The notes beneath the pieces are model-generated. The model saw only the letters and a program-made list of their open reading frames with translations, was not told where the DNA came from and ran no database searches. DNA of 40,232 nucleotides, taken from contig JAISAO010000008.1 of assembly GCA_031266665.1 (NCBI GenBank), positions 1-40,232 on the forward strand. The letters run 5' to 3'. Origin of the DNA: Propionibacteriaceae bacterium (GTDB lineage: Bacteria > Actinomycetota > Actinomycetes > Propionibacteriales > Propionibacteriaceae). How positions within the stretch are numbered: position 1 is the first letter of the stretch; every line of letters begins with the position of its first letter. The position numbers and the translations under genes are program-made. This document shows positions 31,657 to 40,232 of the stretch, piece after piece.

Positions 31657-33207
31657 ATGCAGATAGGCATTCCGCTGGAATCGTTGGCCGAGGAGACCCG
31701 GGTGGCGGCAACGCCGAAGTCGGTCGCCCAACTGGTCAAACTGGGCTACAAGGTGGCCGTCGAGACCGGGGCCGGGGCCAAGGCCTCCTACCCGGACGAG
31801 GAGTACGTCTCGGCCGGGGCCGAGATCGTCGGCCGGGCGACCGCCTGGGCCTGTGACGTGGTGGTCAAGATCAACCCGCCGACCGAGGCCGAGATCGCGG
31901 CCATGAGCCAGGGGGCCACCCTGGTCTGTCTGATCGCGGCCCCCCGCTCGCCCCAGTTGTTGGAGCGGCTGGCCAGTCGCCGGCTGACCGTTTTGGCGAT
32001 GGACTCGGTGCCGCGGATCTCGCGCGCCCAGTCCCTCGACGTCATCTCCTCGATGGCCAATATCGGCGGCTACCGGGCGGTCATCGAGGCGGCCCACGAG
32101 TTCGGCTCCTTCTTCACCGGCCAGGTGACGGCCGCCGGCAAGGTGCCGCCGGCCAAGGTCTTCGTCTCCGGGGCCGGCGTCGCCGGGTTGGCCGCCATCG
32201 GCACCGCCCGGGCGCTGGGGGCCATCGTCCGGGCGACCGACATCCGGGCCGAGGTGGCCGAGCAGGTCGAGTCGATGGGGGCGGACTTCGTGGCCGTCGA
32301 GTCGGGCGACCAGCAGCAATCGGCCGACGGCTACGCCAAGGAGGCCTCCGAGGCCTACGCCGAGGCGGCCGCCCAGATGTACGCCCAACAGTCCAAAGAG
32401 GTCGACATCGTCATCACCACGGCCCTGATCCCGGGCCGGCCCGCCCCCCGTCTGATCACCGAGGAGATGGTGGCGACGATGAAGCCCGGCTCGGTGGTGG
32501 TGGACATGGCGGCCGGGGCCGGCGGCAATGTCGCCGGATCGGTCGCGGACGAGGTCGTGACCACGGCCAACGGCGTCAAGATCATCGGCTACACCGACCT
32601 GCCGTCGAGGCTGCCGACCCAGGCCAGCCAGTTGTTCGCCACCAACATCGTCAACCTGATGAAACTGGTGACGCCGAACCAGGACGGCCAACTGGTCCTA
32701 GACCTGAACGACGTCGTCCAACGCTCCATGGCGGTGGTGACGGCCGGCGAGGTCACCTGGCCGCCGCCGTCGGTGGCGGTCTCGATCGCCCCGGCCCCGG
32801 CCGCCGTGCCCGCCGTGGTGGCCAAGCCGGAGCCGAAGCCGCGCGACCCCCGCCTGATGTACGGGGCCATGGGAGTGGTCGGAGTCTTGTTGCTGCTGTT
32901 GTTCTGGGCCTCGCCGGCCAGCCTGCTGAGCCACTTCCTGGTCTTGGCCCTGGCCGTCGTCATCGGCTACTACGTCATCGGCAATGTCTCCCACTCCTTG
33001 CACACGCCGCTGATGTCGGAGACCAACGCCATCTCCGGCATCATCGTGGTCGGCTCCCTGGTCGGCCTGCAGCACGCCGCCCCGGAGGGGGTGGTCGACT
33101 GGCCGATCCTGGCCTTGTCCGTGGCCGGTGTCCTGCTGGCCTCGATCAACGTCTTCGGCGGGTTCACCGTGACCCACCGGATGCTCAAGATGTTCCGGAA
33201 GGGCTGA
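31657..33207 (+). CDS. pntA: proton-translocating NAD(P) transhydrogenase, alpha subunit
   Basis: Membrane enzyme moving hydride between NADH and NADP with proton entry. 516 residues from ATG 31657 with AGGAGGGAG upstream. N-terminal NAD(H)-binding domain: [65 protein letters not shown] Pro/Ala linker (about 390-415) leads to a C-terminal part with about four membrane helices, including [20 protein letters not shown]. So it is the fused form of alpha1 and alpha2, not split. pntB follows after 4 bases. Complete. Confidence 0.96.
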   Translation: MQIGIPLESLAEETRVAATPKSVAQLVKLGYKVAVETGAGAKASYPDEEYVSAGAEIVGRATAWACDVVVKINPPTEAEIAAMSQGATLVCLIAAPRSPQLLERLASRRLTVLAMDSVPRISRAQSLDVISSMANIGGYRAVIEAAHEFGSFFTGQVTAAGKVPPAKVFVSGAGVAGLAAIGTARALGAIVRATDIRAEVAEQVESMGADFVAVESGDQQQSADGYAKEASEAYAEAAAQMYAQQSKEVDIVITTALIPGRPAPRLITEEMVATMKPGSVVVDMAAGAGGNVAGSVADEVVTTANGVKIIGYTDLPSRLPTQASQLFATNIVNLMKLVTPNQDGQLVLDLNDVVQRSMAVVTAGEVTWPPPSVAVSIAPAPAAVPAVVAKPEPKPRDPRLMYGAMGVVGVLLLLLFWASPASLLSHFLVLALAVVIGYYVIGNVSHSLHTPLMSETNAISGIIVVGSLVGLQHAAPEGVVDWPILALSVAGVLLASINVFGGFTVTHRMLKMFRKG

Positions 33208-33211
33208 CACC

Positions 33212-34642
<1,431 letters not shown>

Positions 34643-34719
34643 GCCGGTCGGCCGTCGGGCCGGGCGCCGCTCCGGGCGATCTCGGGGCGGGACGGTCCGA
34701 CGTGGAAATGGAGGAAGCA

Positions 34720-35037
34720 ATGGCCTACGTGATCGCTCTGCCCTGTGTCGACACCATGGACAAGGCTTGTGTCGATGAGTGTCCGGTGGACTGTATCTAC
34801 GAGGGCAACCGGATGCTGTACATCAACCCGGTGGAATGCGTCGACTGTGGCGCCTGCGAGCCGGCCTGCCCGGTCGAGGCCATCTTCTACGAGGACGACC
34901 TGCCGACCGAGTACGCCGGCTACCGCGATATCAACGCGACCTTCTTCGACGGTCTGGGCAGCCCGGGCGGCGCCTCCCGGCTGGGACCGGTGGACAAGGA
35001 CCACCCAGTGGTCGAGGCTCTGCCCAAACAAGACTGA
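34720..35037 (+). CDS. fdxA: seven-iron ferredoxin
   Basis: Small electron carrier. 105 residues from ATG 34720 (GGAGGAAGC upstream). Cysteines 9, 17, 21, 25 in the first half and 40, 43, 46 and 50 in CVDCGACEPACP; the wider C9/C17 spacing marks the 3Fe-4S plus 4Fe-4S type of actinobacteria. The C-terminal region NATFFDGLGSPGGASRLG is family-typical. Neighbour of dapC, as in many actinobacteria. The TGA lies in the arm of a repeated hairpin. Confidence 0.95.
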   Translation: MAYVIALPCVDTMDKACVDECPVDCIYEGNRMLYINPVECVDCGACEPACPVEAIFYEDDLPTEYAGYRDINATFFDGLGSPGGASRLGPVDKDHPVVEALPKQD

Positions 35038-35096
35038 GCCCAGCTCCACCGATGGGGTCGCTCGGTAGTCGAGATTCGGTGTGGAGCTGGGCTGAG
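35034..35096 (+). terminator. palindromic element at the fdxA stop codon
   Basis: AGCCCAGCTCCAC (35037-35049) and GTGGAGCTGGGCT (35081-35093) form a perfect 13-bp stem; the stop codon TGA (35035-35037) lies at its base. The loop (35051-35074) is identical in 24 bases to 27875-27898. Likely a terminator in this place; also a member of a dispersed family. Confidence 0.8.
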
Positions 35097-35120
35097 GCTC
35101 ACCAGGCCTCGGCTCGCGCA

Positions 35121-35244
35121 GCTGATTCACGGCGTCGCCGGGGGCCGAGTCCGGGTCGACGCCGCCCTCCGTACCCCGTCATCGCGGACTGGCTCTCTCG
35201 TCGTCCCGGACTTGGTCTGGGATTTGGGCGGCCCGTGAATCAGC
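35121..35244 (+). repeat. 124-bp element with 12-bp perfect terminal inverted repeats
   Basis: GCTGATTCACGG (35121-35132) and CCGTGAATCAGC (35233-35244). The right part carries the REP-like CCCGGACTTGGTCTGGGATT, related in reverse to 12.0 kb. No gene inside. Confidence 0.7.
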
Positions 35245-35245
35245 C

Positions 35246-35285
35246 GTGATCTTGATGAGGTTTTAGTGATCTTGACAAAGTTTTA
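35246..35285 (+). repeat. two 20-bp direct repeats
   Basis: 35246-35265 and 35266-35285, both GTGATCTTGA..A.GTTTTA. The second copy includes the stop codon of the minus-strand gene. Confidence 0.8.
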
Positions 35286-35786
35286 GTCGGTCTGGCCCTC
35301 GAGGGTGTTGTCCGGCGGGGTCTCGGTTGTGGGTGGGGGCTCGCTGTTCGGCGGAGCCTCGGTCGTGGGCGGAGGTTCGCTGTTCGGTGGGGCCGAGCTG
35401 TTGGGCGCTGGCGGGGCCGAGGTCGCAGGCGGCGCGGCCGAGGTCTGTCGCGGCTGGTTGTTGGTGGCCGGCGGCTGGTCGTCCGCCGGCTCCTCCGGGC
35501 TCACGGTCGGACTGGCGGTCGGACTGGCCGAGTGGCTGGCCTGGGGGGTCGAGGCTGAGGGTGTGGGGCTGTGGGGAGTGGGCGACGGGGTGGGGGAGGC
35601 GGTGCGGTAGGGCGAGGGCGTCCACTGGTCCGGCCTGGGGTCGGCCGGGCTGAAGGCCTGGAAGGTCAACAGGCCCAAGACAGCCACCACCGTGACGGCG
35701 ACTGCCACCACCACCGCTTGCAGTAACTCGCGACGATATTTGCGCAGCCGGACGCCGAGGATCTGAAACGGATTGCGCGCTGCCAT
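35283..35786 (-). CDS. membrane-anchored Pro/Thr/Ser-rich protein
   Basis: 167 residues from ATG 35786. A basic N-terminus (RLRKYRRELL), one membrane helix (about 24-48, VVVAVAVTVVAVLGLLTF), then an extracytoplasmic tail of about 115 residues rich in Pro, Thr, Ser, Ala and Glu. The tail ends with two copies of PPNSEPPPTTE (33-bp duplication). No enzymatic domain. Such proteins span the cell wall in actinobacteria; function unknown. Divergent from dapC. Confidence 0.7.
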   Translation of the reverse strand: MAARNPFQILGVRLRKYRRELLQAVVVAVAVTVVAVLGLLTFQAFSPADPRPDQWTPSPYRTASPTPSPTPHSPTPSASTPQASHSASPTASPTVSPEEPADDQPPATNNQPRQTSAAPPATSAPPAPNSSAPPNSEPPPTTEAPPNSEPPPTTETPPDNTLEGQTD

Positions 35787-35865
35787 GCCCCATCTTCTGA
35801 CTGAACGACTAGTCTCGCATGATACGGCCTCTGGCCGCGTCGGAACAAGCGGGCGAATGGGAGCT

Positions 35866-36957
35866 ATGAGAGAACTAAGATTGCCAGATTTCCCCTGGGA
35901 CAGCATCGCCGCCGCCCGCGCTAGGGCCGCCGCCCACCCGGGCGGGATCTGCGATCTGTCGGTCGGCACGCCGGTCGACCCGACCCCCGACCTGGGCCGG
36001 GCGGCCCTGGCGGCGGCGGCCGACGCGCCGGGCTACCCCCCGGTGGCCGGCGACCCGGCCCTGCGTCAGGCCGCCCTGGACTATTTGGCCCGCCGCTGGG
36101 GGGCGGTCGGGCTGGAGCCTCAGGCCGTGGCGCCGGTCATCGGCACCAAGGAGTTGGTCGGCTGGCTGCCGACGCTGTTGGGGCTCGGCCCCGGGGACCA
36201 GGTGGTGGTCCCGGCCATCGCCTATCCGACCTACGCCGTCGGCGCCCTGATGGCCGGGGCCGAGGCGGTGCCGGCGGCCTCCCCGGACGAGGTGGCCGGC
36301 CTCGACCCGGCGCTGGTCTGGATCAACTCGCCCTCCAACCCGACCGGGGCGGTGGCCGACCTGGCGGCCAGTCGCGCTTGGGTGGATTACGCCCGGGCCA
36401 AGGGGGCGGTGCTGGCGGGGGACGAGTGCTACGGCGAGTTCGGCTGGACGGCCCAGCCGGTCAGCCTGCTGCATCCGACGGTCTGCGAGGGCCGGTCGGA
36501 CGGGCTGCTGGTGGTCCACTCTTTGTCCAAACGCTCCAACCTGGCCGGCTACCGGGCCGGCTTCGTGGCCGGCGACCCGAGGCTGGTGGCCGCCTTGGTG
36601 GCGGTCCGCCGCCATCTCGGGATGATGGTGCCCCAGCCGGTCCAGGCGGCCATGACGGTCCTGCTGGGCGACCAGGCCCACGTCGAGGCCCAACGGGCGC
36701 GCTACGCCGCTCGCCGGGCGCGGCTGGCCGCCGCCCTTGAGGCCAGCGGTTTTCGGATCGACCACTCCCAGGCCGGGCTCTACCTCTGGGCCACCCGGGG
36801 GGAGCCGGGCCGGGTCAGCCTCGACCGACTGGCGGAGTTGGGTCTACTGGTGGCCCCGGGCGACTTCTACGGCCCGGCCGGGGCCGACCACGTCCGGGTG
36901 GCCCTGACGGCCACGGACGAGCGGGTGGCGGCTGCCGCCGAGCGTTTGACGGCTTGA
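35866..36957 (+). CDS. dapC: succinyldiaminopimelate transaminase
   Basis: PLP-dependent step of lysine and meso-diaminopimelate synthesis. 363 residues from ATG 35866 with GGGAG upstream. LSVGTPVDPTP, GTKELVGWLPTLLGLGPGD, NSPSNPTGAV, DECYGEFGW and Lys222 in HSLSKRSNLAGYRAGF are the DapC blocks of the DapL/AspC branch. Adjacent fdxA and dapC are a common pair, here split by the divergent membrane protein. Complete. Confidence 0.93.
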   Translation: MRELRLPDFPWDSIAAARARAAAHPGGICDLSVGTPVDPTPDLGRAALAAAADAPGYPPVAGDPALRQAALDYLARRWGAVGLEPQAVAPVIGTKELVGWLPTLLGLGPGDQVVVPAIAYPTYAVGALMAGAEAVPAASPDEVAGLDPALVWINSPSNPTGAVADLAASRAWVDYARAKGAVLAGDECYGEFGWTAQPVSLLHPTVCEGRSDGLLVVHSLSKRSNLAGYRAGFVAGDPRLVAALVAVRRHLGMMVPQPVQAAMTVLLGDQAHVEAQRARYAARRARLAAALEASGFRIDHSQAGLYLWATRGEPGRVSLDRLAELGLLVAPGDFYGPAGADHVRVALTATDERVAAAAERLTA

Positions 36958-36959
36958 GG

Positions 36960-37721
36960 TCAGCGGCCCCGGAGGGCCTGGCGGGCGCCTTTGGGGTTGG
37001 GCATCGGGCCGCGCGGGATGGGGACGCGGGGGCGGGCGGCGTCGAGGGCTTGGAGACGGGATTTGATCTCGTTCAGCTCGGTCGCCTTGACCGCTTTGGG
37101 CAGTTTCTTGATGTGGGAGGCCAATTTGGCCAAGGAGACCTGGTTGGCGGCCTCGCCCACCACGATGGTGGTGACCGGGATGCCGTGGCGGATGGCCTGG
37201 TGCTTCTTGGCCTCGGCCTCCAACATCTGGCGCACCCGGCCGGCCTGGCCCTCGCCCACCAAGACGATGCCGACCGGGCCGACGACGCGGTGCAGGACGT
37301 CTTGGTGGCGGTTGCCGGTGATGACCAGAGAGGTTGACCAGCCCTTCTTGGGCAGCTCGCGGAAGGCCAGCTCGCTGGCCCCGGGCTGGCCGGCGAAACG
37401 ACGGAAATTGGTTTTCCGGGCCCGCCAGGTGAACAGGCCCAGGAAGCCTGTCAGGCCGGCCAGCAGGCCCAAAAGCGGCCAATACCACGAGCTCAGCAGC
37501 CAGCCGGCCACCCCGCCGGCCGCCCATGGCACTAGCAGCCCGGTCAAGACGATGGCCAAGAACGGCTTGTCCTCCTTGGCCGTCAGCTTGAAGACATGGG
37601 CCATCTGGCGCATCCGGCCCCAGTCGGACGGGTCCTTGGACTGCTTCTTGCGTAGTTTCTCCGCCTGGGCGGCGGCCTTCTGCTGGGCGGCCAGGTCTTT
37701 GGCCCGTTGACTCTTGGGCAC
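36960..37721 (-). CDS. DUF4191 membrane protein
   Basis: 253 residues. A charged coiled N-terminus (KDLAAQQKAAAQAEKLRKK), two membrane helices at about 53-73 and 76-96, then a cytoplasmic domain with GWSTSLVITGNRHQDVLHRVVGP and GIVLVGEGQ. This is DUF4191, found next to lipoyl genes in many actinobacteria; function unknown. GTG start overlaps the last base of the E2 stop (TAGTG), so the two are translated together. Confidence 0.9.
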   Translation of the reverse strand: MPKSQRAKDLAAQQKAAAQAEKLRKKQSKDPSDWGRMRQMAHVFKLTAKEDKPFLAIVLTGLLVPWAAGGVAGWLLSSWYWPLLGLLAGLTGFLGLFTWRARKTNFRRFAGQPGASELAFRELPKKGWSTSLVITGNRHQDVLHRVVGPVGIVLVGEGQAGRVRQMLEAEAKKHQAIRHGIPVTTIVVGEAANQVSLAKLASHIKKLPKAVKATELNEIKSRLQALDAARPRVPIPRGPMPNPKGARQALRGR

Positions 37722-39301
37722 TATTTGCCCGCCCCGAACTCGGCCCCGAAGTCGCCCTGCTCCAGGCGTGATTTGACCAGGGCCAGGAAGCGCGAGGCGT
37801 CGGCCCCGTCGATCAGGCGGTGGTCGTAGGTCAACGACAGGTAGACCATGTCGCGCACGGCGATGATCTCGCCCAGCGGCTCTGGCACCACCACTGGGCG
37901 TTTGACGATGGCCCCCAGGCCCAGGATGGCGACCTGGGGCTGGTTGATGATGGGGGTGTCGAACAAGGTGCCGGTGGAGCCGTAGTTGGTGATGGTGAAG
38001 CTGCCGCCGGCCAACTCGTCCGGCAGCACCCGGTTGTGCCGGGAGCGGTCGGCCAGGTCGGCGATCTTCTTGGCCAGGCCGCCGACCGACAGGTCGTCGG
38101 CGTGCCGCAGCACCGGCACCAACAGTCCCTTGGGGGTGTCGACGGCGACGCCCAGGTGGATGCCGTCGGGGTAGACGATGAGGCCGGCGGCGGTGTCCAA
38201 GGTGGCGTTGAGGCGGGGGAACTCGCGCAGCGCCTCGACGGTCGCCTTGGCCACGAAGGGCAGATGGGACAGGCCCACGCCCTCGCGCGCCCGGAAGGCT
38301 TGCTTGACCCTGGTCCGCAGCCGGGAGATGGCTGTGACATCGACCTCGACCGTGGCGGTCAACTGGGCCGAGACCCGCAGCGACTCAACCATCCGCTGGG
38401 CCACCGTGGCCCGCAGCCGGCTGATCTTCTCGGTCGTGCCGGCCAACTTGGCCGCCGTCGGCCCGGGCGCGGCCGTGTCCGGGGAGCCGGGGGCGGTCAC
38501 GCTGGGGGCGGCGGGCTTGGCCAGGCTCGGGCTGGGGGCGGCCGCGGCGGCCGCGGCGGGTGTCGGGGCCGGGAGGCTCGAAGTCGGCGCGGCGGCCGGG
38601 ACCGGCGGCGGGGCGAAGGTGGCGGCCGGGTCGAGGGTCGGCCGAGGGACGGGCGGGGCCGACCGCGGGCCGTCGGCGGCGGCCAGCACGTCTTGCTTGC
38701 GGATGCGGCCGCCGACCCCGCTGCCGATCACCCGGGACAGGTCGACGCCATTGTCCAGGGCCAGTTGGCGGACCAGCGGTGTGACATAGGAGGTGTCACT
38801 GGGGGGATTCGGCGGCAGCGCTTGGGGCACCACCATCGGCACGGCCGGCGCGGGTGTCACCAACGGCATCTCCGAGCGGGCAGAGACGGGCCGGGGGAAA
38901 GCCGCCGCCGGGGCGGTCGCGGCCGGTGGCGGGGGGGCGGCCGGGGACGGCGTCCAAGCCGGGGCGGCGGGGGTCGCCGCCAGGGCCGGCGCCCAAGCCG
39001 CCGGGGCCGGGGCCGGGGCGGCGTCAGGGACTGGGTCCGACGGCTGAGGGGCGGCGGCCTCGGACGGGTCGCCGATGAGGGCCAGGACCGTGCCGACGGC
39101 GGCGGTCTCGTCCTCCGGCACCAGGATCTGGAGCAGGACGCCGGCCGCCGGGGCGGGCACCTCGGTGTCGACCTTGTCCGTCGACACCTCCAACAAGGGC
39201 TCGTCCAAGCCGACGGCATCGCCAACGCCCTTCAACCAGCGTGAGACAGTGCCTTCGACGACGGACTCGCCCAACGGGGGCAATTTGACCGGGATGGGCA
39301 T
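37721..39301 (-). CDS. sucB: 2-oxo acid dehydrogenase E2 acyltransferase
   Basis: Core of a pyruvate/2-oxoglutarate dehydrogenase complex. 526 residues. One lipoyl domain (1 to about 80) with lipoyl-Lys43 in [10 protein letters not shown], a long Ala/Pro linker, the E1/E3-binding domain ([23 protein letters not shown]...RIRKQDVL, about 170-210), a second Ala/Pro linker, and the catalytic domain ending with [16 protein letters not shown] single lipoyl domain is usual for some actinobacteria; others have two or three. AAGGAGAGCC precedes the ATG. Gene symbol is by position and similarity; specificity for succinyl or acetyl groups is not proven. Confidence 0.9.
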   Translation of the reverse strand: MPIPVKLPPLGESVVEGTVSRWLKGVGDAVGLDEPLLEVSTDKVDTEVPAPAAGVLLQILVPEDETAAVGTVLALIGDPSEAAAPQPSDPVPDAAPAPAPAAWAPALAATPAAPAWTPSPAAPPPPAATAPAAAFPRPVSARSEMPLVTPAPAVPMVVPQALPPNPPSDTSYVTPLVRQLALDNGVDLSRVIGSGVGGRIRKQDVLAAADGPRSAPPVPRPTLDPAATFAPPPVPAAAPTSSLPAPTPAAAAAAAPSPSLAKPAAPSVTAPGSPDTAAPGPTAAKLAGTTEKISRLRATVAQRMVESLRVSAQLTATVEVDVTAISRLRTRVKQAFRAREGVGLSHLPFVAKATVEALREFPRLNATLDTAAGLIVYPDGIHLGVAVDTPKGLLVPVLRHADDLSVGGLAKKIADLADRSRHNRVLPDELAGGSFTITNYGSTGTLFDTPIINQPQVAILGLGAIVKRPVVVPEPLGEIIAVRDMVYLSLTYDHRLIDGADASRFLALVKSRLEQGDFGAEFGAGK

Positions 39302-39433
39302 CTGAGGGCTCTCCTTAACTGCGGCTTAACTGCGGCGACCAGCCTGTCGAACCGCAGCAGTCAGCCTACCTCGCGGGACCGGCCCGGCCCGGCGCCACCG
39401 CTGATCGGCCAGCCAGCGGCTCTGTTTCCCGGA
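39302..39433. other. upstream region of the E2 gene
   Basis: Contains the ribosome site of sucB and a tandem CTTAACTGCGG pair (about 39313-39333). No gene. Confidence 0.6.
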
Positions 39434-39537
39434 GTCCCCGCTAAGTGTCGGACCGGAGCGGGACACTGCGTGGGGTGGGTCGGGGTCCCCGCGAAGCGCC
39501 GGATCGGAGCGTGGTGGAGGGAGGACGCTTCGTGGGG
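39434..39537 (-). repeat. reverse copies of the 62-bp palindromic repeat
   Basis: 39434-39476 (shortened) and 39483-39537. The latter reads GTCCCCGCGAAGCGCCGGA, then GGAGCG and GGAGGGAGGACGCTTCGTGG, the reverse complement of the 29.2-kb units with a few changes. The junction GGGTGGGTCGGGG between copies is also conserved. Confidence 0.85.
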
Positions 39538-39608
39538 CGGCCTCCGGGGTTCCCGCAGGGCTTCTTAAGGGAAAACTATGTAAGTTGTGTCGTTGTAGGT
39601 CTGGTGAT

Positions 39609-39944
39609 ACGGTTTGGGAGGTCGATGTGGTTCTCCAGGCCGCCCTGGAGCGGATCGCCGTCTGGGCGCGAGGCCTATGGGCGATCGGGAACTGTGTCCT
39701 TTGGATCCGCGACGTGGCCTTTAGCGAGGACCGGCGGCGAGCCTATATCGGCAACGGCTCCCAAGCCATGGCCGGGCTGTTCAAGCCAGCCATCAACCTG
39801 CGGCGTCTCAGCGACCACGACAGCGTCGCCGCCGCCCCGCGTCACTGCTCTTGGAGCTCAGGCCGACTGCTCGGTCTACTGCTCACGAGACCACGGCTTG
39901 ACCGTGACCCTGGTCCGAGGCCCGATGCGCCAACCACGAGTTGA
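39609..39944 (+). pseudogene. ISAs1-type transposase remnant
   Basis: ARGLWAIGNCVLWIRDVAFSED then RRRAYIGNGSQAMAGL and INLRRLSDHDSVAAAPRH are the C-terminal DDE-domain blocks of ISAs1-family transposases (commonly HW.IEN..HWVRDV.F.ED and R.GN.....A.LRN.A..LLR). The catalytic Glu is kept. The N-terminal two thirds are missing, and the usual IEN is IGN. Not functional. Confidence 0.85.
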
Positions 39945-40015
39945 CAGCTATTAGGGTCGTCTGTGATGGTTGGGGGTTGTCGACCTGACTTGGACCTTGG
40001 GGATGAGGTGATGCC

Positions 40016-40232
40016 GTGAGTATATATGGCTTCACGGACGCTTTCACGACGTCTGCGATGGAGCGTGTTCGCAACGACTACCGGGACGCGGTCCATAACA
40101 TCGAGAATGCGGTCTACAGCATCTGTCTGGATTTGGAGCATATCCGCTCCGATGTGGCCCGGAAAGCCTCAACGTTGCGAGGCGGGGGCGATCTGTCCAA
40201 AGGACGGATCGTGACCGATTTCGGATCGGCTG
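40016..40232 (+). CDS. unknown protein, 3' partial
   Basis: Open from GTG 40016 to the window end, 72 codons. GAGGTGAT is a fair ribosome site. The N-terminus IYGFTDAFTTSAMERVRNDYRDAV is predicted helical, with regularly placed charged residues suited to a coiled coil (AVHNIENAVYSICLDLEHIRSDVARKAS, here given in part). It could be a small secreted or structural protein, but no family is recognised, and more of the gene would be needed to decide. Less G/C-ending codon use than the core genes. Confidence 0.55.
   Translation, partial: MSIYGFTDAFTTSAMERVRNDYRDAVHNIENAVYSICLDLEHIRSDVARKASTLRGGGDLSKGRIVTDFGSA

Noticed and set aside
30406..32691. Minus-strand frame of 761 codons antisense to tkt and pntA
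   Set aside because: Both genes on the plus strand have full family motifs; the antisense frame is Gly/Leu/Asp/Gln low complexity.
40016..40232. WXG100 or LXG type VII secretion substrate
   Set aside because: Helical and small at its start, but no WXG motif and the frame is incomplete.

Overview
The window is chromosomal DNA of a high-GC Gram-positive bacterium, an actinomycete in the broad sense (Actinomycetota). Evidence: very high GC with G/C-ending codons; frequent GTG and TTG starts; gene orders familiar from that phylum (infB-rbfA-truB-ribF, fdxA next to dapC, a DUF4191 gene next to the lipoyl E2 gene); an Rv1086-like short-chain isoprenyl synthase; and several start codons about 7 bases downstream of a TAnnnT -10 box, as in leaderless transcripts. 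I cannot place it to genus from sequence alone.

Layout. 1-5.6 kb: a tightly packed translation and cofactor operon (IF-2, RbfA, TruB, RibF); the last three proteins carry in-frame tandem-repeat expansions. 6-7.5 kb: a DUF4190 membrane protein divergent from an isoprenyl synthase, with a 22-bp tandem repeat between them. 7.7-10.6 kb: an ABC importer of the taurine/sulfonate/nitrate type. 10.6-15.7 kb: a spermidine-synthase-like protein, an OmpR/HisKA two-component pair and an MFS exporter. 15.7-19.5 kb: a myo-inositol uptake and oxidation operon (IolT-like transporter, IolE-like TIM-barrel protein, IolG-like dehydrogenase) behind a promoter whose -35 box lies inside operator-like palindromes.

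19.6-26.5 kb is the accessory part. It holds a fragment of the ychF gene, a membrane protein with a coupled winged-helix regulator, a MarR/SDR pair, a DUF4143 remnant behind three 23-bp repeats, a DUF5680 gene, a degraded HI1419/HI1420-type toxin-antitoxin pair, a potassium channel, a HigBA pair and a nucleotidyltransferase that has apparently taken over the 3' end of ychF. 26.5-39.3 kb returns to core metabolism: YchF, a HisC-like aminotransferase, transketolase, proton-translocating transhydrogenase PntAB, ferredoxin, DapC, DUF4191 and an E2 acyltransferase. The right edge has a transposase remnant and the start of an unknown gene.

The most unusual property is the amount of short repeated DNA. 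There are in-frame minisatellites inside conserved enzymes, at least four families of dispersed palindromic elements shared by distant intergenic regions, and hairpins whose arm contains the stop codon of the preceding gene. One palindromic family keeps a 24-base core identical in two copies 7 kb apart while its stem changes in a compensatory way. I see no CRISPR array, rRNA or tRNA gene and no recognised biosynthetic cluster. The best candidates for something undescribed are the stem-conserved element family and the ychF rearrangements.
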